The notes beneath the pieces are model-generated. The model did no database searches and was not told where the DNA came from. It saw only the letters and a program-made list of their open reading frames with translations. Made by a program: the position numbers and the translations under genes. Positions 5,702-7,041 of a stretch of 7,041 bases of DNA are shown here, one piece after another. Location of the stretch: contig CAISYX010000143.1 in assembly GCA_903889815.1 (NCBI GenBank), positions 1-7,041 on the forward strand, given 5' to 3'. Positions within the stretch are counted from its first letter, which is position 1; each line of letters begins with the position of its first letter. Source of the stretch: an uncultured Gammaproteobacteria bacterium. Lineage in GTDB: Bacteria > Pseudomonadota > Gammaproteobacteria > Pseudomonadales > Pseudohongiellaceae.

Positions 5702-7041
5702 ATGACACAGCCATTCACTCGCAAACTGCTCGCTCTTCTGATTGCCGCCGCTTCCGTCCCCGGCGCGCTGGCGCAGACGGCCGCCAATCCGGAAGAAATC
5801 GTGGTCTCCGGCCGCCGCGTATCTACCGCCGCCAATGCCATCGGACAGGACTCGGTGTCCAACTCCGTGGGCGTGACCCGCGAAGCGCTGCTCTCGGCCC
5901 CTGCCGGTATCTCCGGGCTGAAAATGCTCGAGACCCTGCCCGGCTTCAACGTCCAGACTGACGGGGCACTGGGCCTTTACGAATTCGGCAACTCGGTGAC
6001 CGTCCGCGCTTTCAACCTGCAACAGATCGGCTTCGTTCTCGATGGGATCCCCATGGGCCGCAGCGATGCGTTCGGCGGCAGCCCGATCTTCCGCTATGTC
6101 GACAATGAAAACCTCGGCCGCGTGCAGGCTTCCCCCGGCGCAGGCGACGTCTCGCAGCCCGCCTATGCCTCCCTGGGGCCGATCGTCGAGTATCACTCCA
6201 TCGACCCGTCCGACGAGTTCTCAGCCACCCTCTCCCAGTCGCTGGGCGAGTTCAGCCTGGACCGCAGTTTCATCAAGATCCAGAGCGGGCAGCTCGGCAT
6301 GTTCTCCGGTTATATCAGCCGCTCCAAGACCGATTCCGACCTGTGGCGCGGCGCCGGCGACATTGACCGCGAGCACCTGGAAGCCAAGGCCGTGATTGAC
6401 TTCAGCGACGTCACGAAGCTGACCACCAGCATGGTCTACAACGACTTCTTCGACTACGACTCGCCTGGCATGACCATGGCTCAGTACAACTCCGCCACGC
6501 CGGACCTGGGCGGCAAGACCGGCCGCGACCTGGGCTACATCGGCTACGTGCCTGACCTGGGTGTGGGCGCAGCCGTGCCGTTTCAGAACGCCAATTACAC
6601 TTACTATTACGAAGACCGCGTGAACATCCGCAAGGACTTCCTGCTCGGCTCCACGCTGGACACGCAGGTCAACGAGAACCTCAGCCTGACTGCCACAGCC
6701 TATTTCGAAGACAAGGATGGCTATGGCGTGTCGCCTGACGGCTATGCCAACACCCTGACCTTCTACAACCGCCAGCGCACAGCCGGCCTGGCAGTGACCG
6801 CACCGCGCGGCGTGCAGTACGGCCTGTCCGACGTGGGTGGTGAACGCTCCGGCCTCGTACTCAAGGGCGTGTGGGACACCGGCGCCAATCAGTTCGAGGC
6901 CGGTGTCTGGATAGAAAACGATGACTACGACCGCACCCAGTTGCGCCTGAACAAGACAGGCGGCAATCCGGCCGGCCGCGTGCTCGAGAATGAAGTGGCG
7001 TATTTCCGCCGCGAGTACGACAGCGTGCGCGAAACCACTCA
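5702..7041 (+). CDS. TonB-dependent outer-membrane receptor, 3'-truncated by the window edge
   Basis: The frame from the ATG at 5702 is open to the window end (446 complete codons, no stop), so the C-terminal part of the barrel is missing. Residues 1-24 form a signal peptide (RKLLALLIAAASVPGALA, cleavage before Gln25). A TonB-box-like EEIVVSGRR follows at 31-39. The plug domain spans roughly 50-165 and shows LKMLETLPGFNV (73-84), SVTVRAFNLQQIGFVLDGIP (98-117) and ENLGRVQASPGAGDV (136-150). From about 160 on, alternating aromatic/polar strands such as NANYTYYYEDRVNI suggest beta-barrel. The receptor would import a ligand across the outer membrane with TonB-ExbBD energy; the ligand cannot be told, and no siderophore, B12 or carbohydrate gene is visible next to it. 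AGGGA at 5692-5696, five bases upstream, supports the start. Confidence 0.9.
   Translation, partial: MTQPFTRKLLALLIAAASVPGALAQTAANPEEIVVSGRRVSTAANAIGQDSVSNSVGVTREALLSAPAGISGLKMLETLPGFNVQTDGALGLYEFGNSVTVRAFNLQQIGFVLDGIPMGRSDAFGGSPIFRYVDNENLGRVQASPGAGDVSQPAYASLGPIVEYHSIDPSDEFSATLSQSLGEFSLDRSFIKIQSGQLGMFSGYISRSKTDSDLWRGAGDIDREHLEAKAVIDFSDVTKLTTSMVYNDFFDYDSPGMTMAQYNSATPDLGGKTGRDLGYIGYVPDLGVGAAVPFQNANYTYYYEDRVNIRKDFLLGSTLDTQVNENLSLTATAYFEDKDGYGVSPDGYANTLTFYNRQRTAGLAVTAPRGVQYGLSDVGGERSGLVLKGVWDTGANQFEAGVWIENDDYDRTQLRLNKTGGNPAGRVLENEVAYFRREYDSVRETT

Noticed and set aside
4276..5949. A 557-codon open frame on the minus strand antisense to rarD and the start of the receptor gene
   Set aside because: It is Gln/Arg/His-rich, shows no domain, and covers rarD, the promoter region and parts of two other well-supported genes. 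Long antisense frames of this kind are common in GC-rich coding DNA.

Overview
The window looks like chromosomal DNA from a GC-rich (roughly 60% or more) Gram-negative bacterium, most likely a gammaproteobacterium. The grounds are an outer-membrane TonB-dependent receptor, a lipoprotein with a Ser at +2, a RarD permease very close to the enterobacterial protein, a glycosyltransferase of the MJ1255/VC2487 type and a small exported protein of the kind called 'DnrO' in Xanthomonadaceae. The genus cannot be fixed from the sequence. I see no insertion sequence, tRNA, rRNA, CRISPR array, phage gene or attachment site.

Left part, plus strand (1-2708). The window opens inside a glycosyltransferase gene (5' end missing). 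Its last 26 bases overlap the start of a PAP2-family lipid phosphatase gene, and a 15-bp tandem repeat lies at the junction. After 79 bp containing a plausible sigma-70 promoter come a MmcQ/YjbR-family protein gene and, 27 bp later, a predicted methyltransferase gene whose product carries a signal peptide; these two probably form one transcript.

Middle part, minus strand (2702-4499). The methyltransferase gene meets a His-rich exported 'DnrO'-like gene tail to tail, and the two coding regions share 7 bp. Upstream of the latter, on the same strand, is an outer-membrane lipoprotein gene encoding an NHL beta-propeller related to peptidyl-alpha-hydroxyglycine alpha-amidating lyases. A perfect 13-bp hairpin with a short T-tract separates these two minus-strand genes.

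Right part, plus strand (4636-7041). A 136-bp divergent promoter region separates the lipoprotein gene from rarD, a ten-helix EamA/DMT permease. After 154 bp a TonB-dependent receptor begins and runs off the window end (about 446 residues visible).

Functionally the window is a set of cell-envelope and exported proteins: glycan transfer and lipid phosphate removal (GT + PAP2), exported enzymes or binding proteins (methyltransferase-like, His-rich, beta-propeller), an inner-membrane permease and an outer-membrane receptor. Apart from the GT-PAP2 overlap and the MmcQ-methyltransferase pair, nothing proves that they act together. I found no convincing new multi-gene system. The points worth a second look are local: the repeat at an overlapping start, the convergent overlap, the inter-gene hairpin, and exported proteins of unclear function. 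No gene-free stretch exceeds 300 bp.
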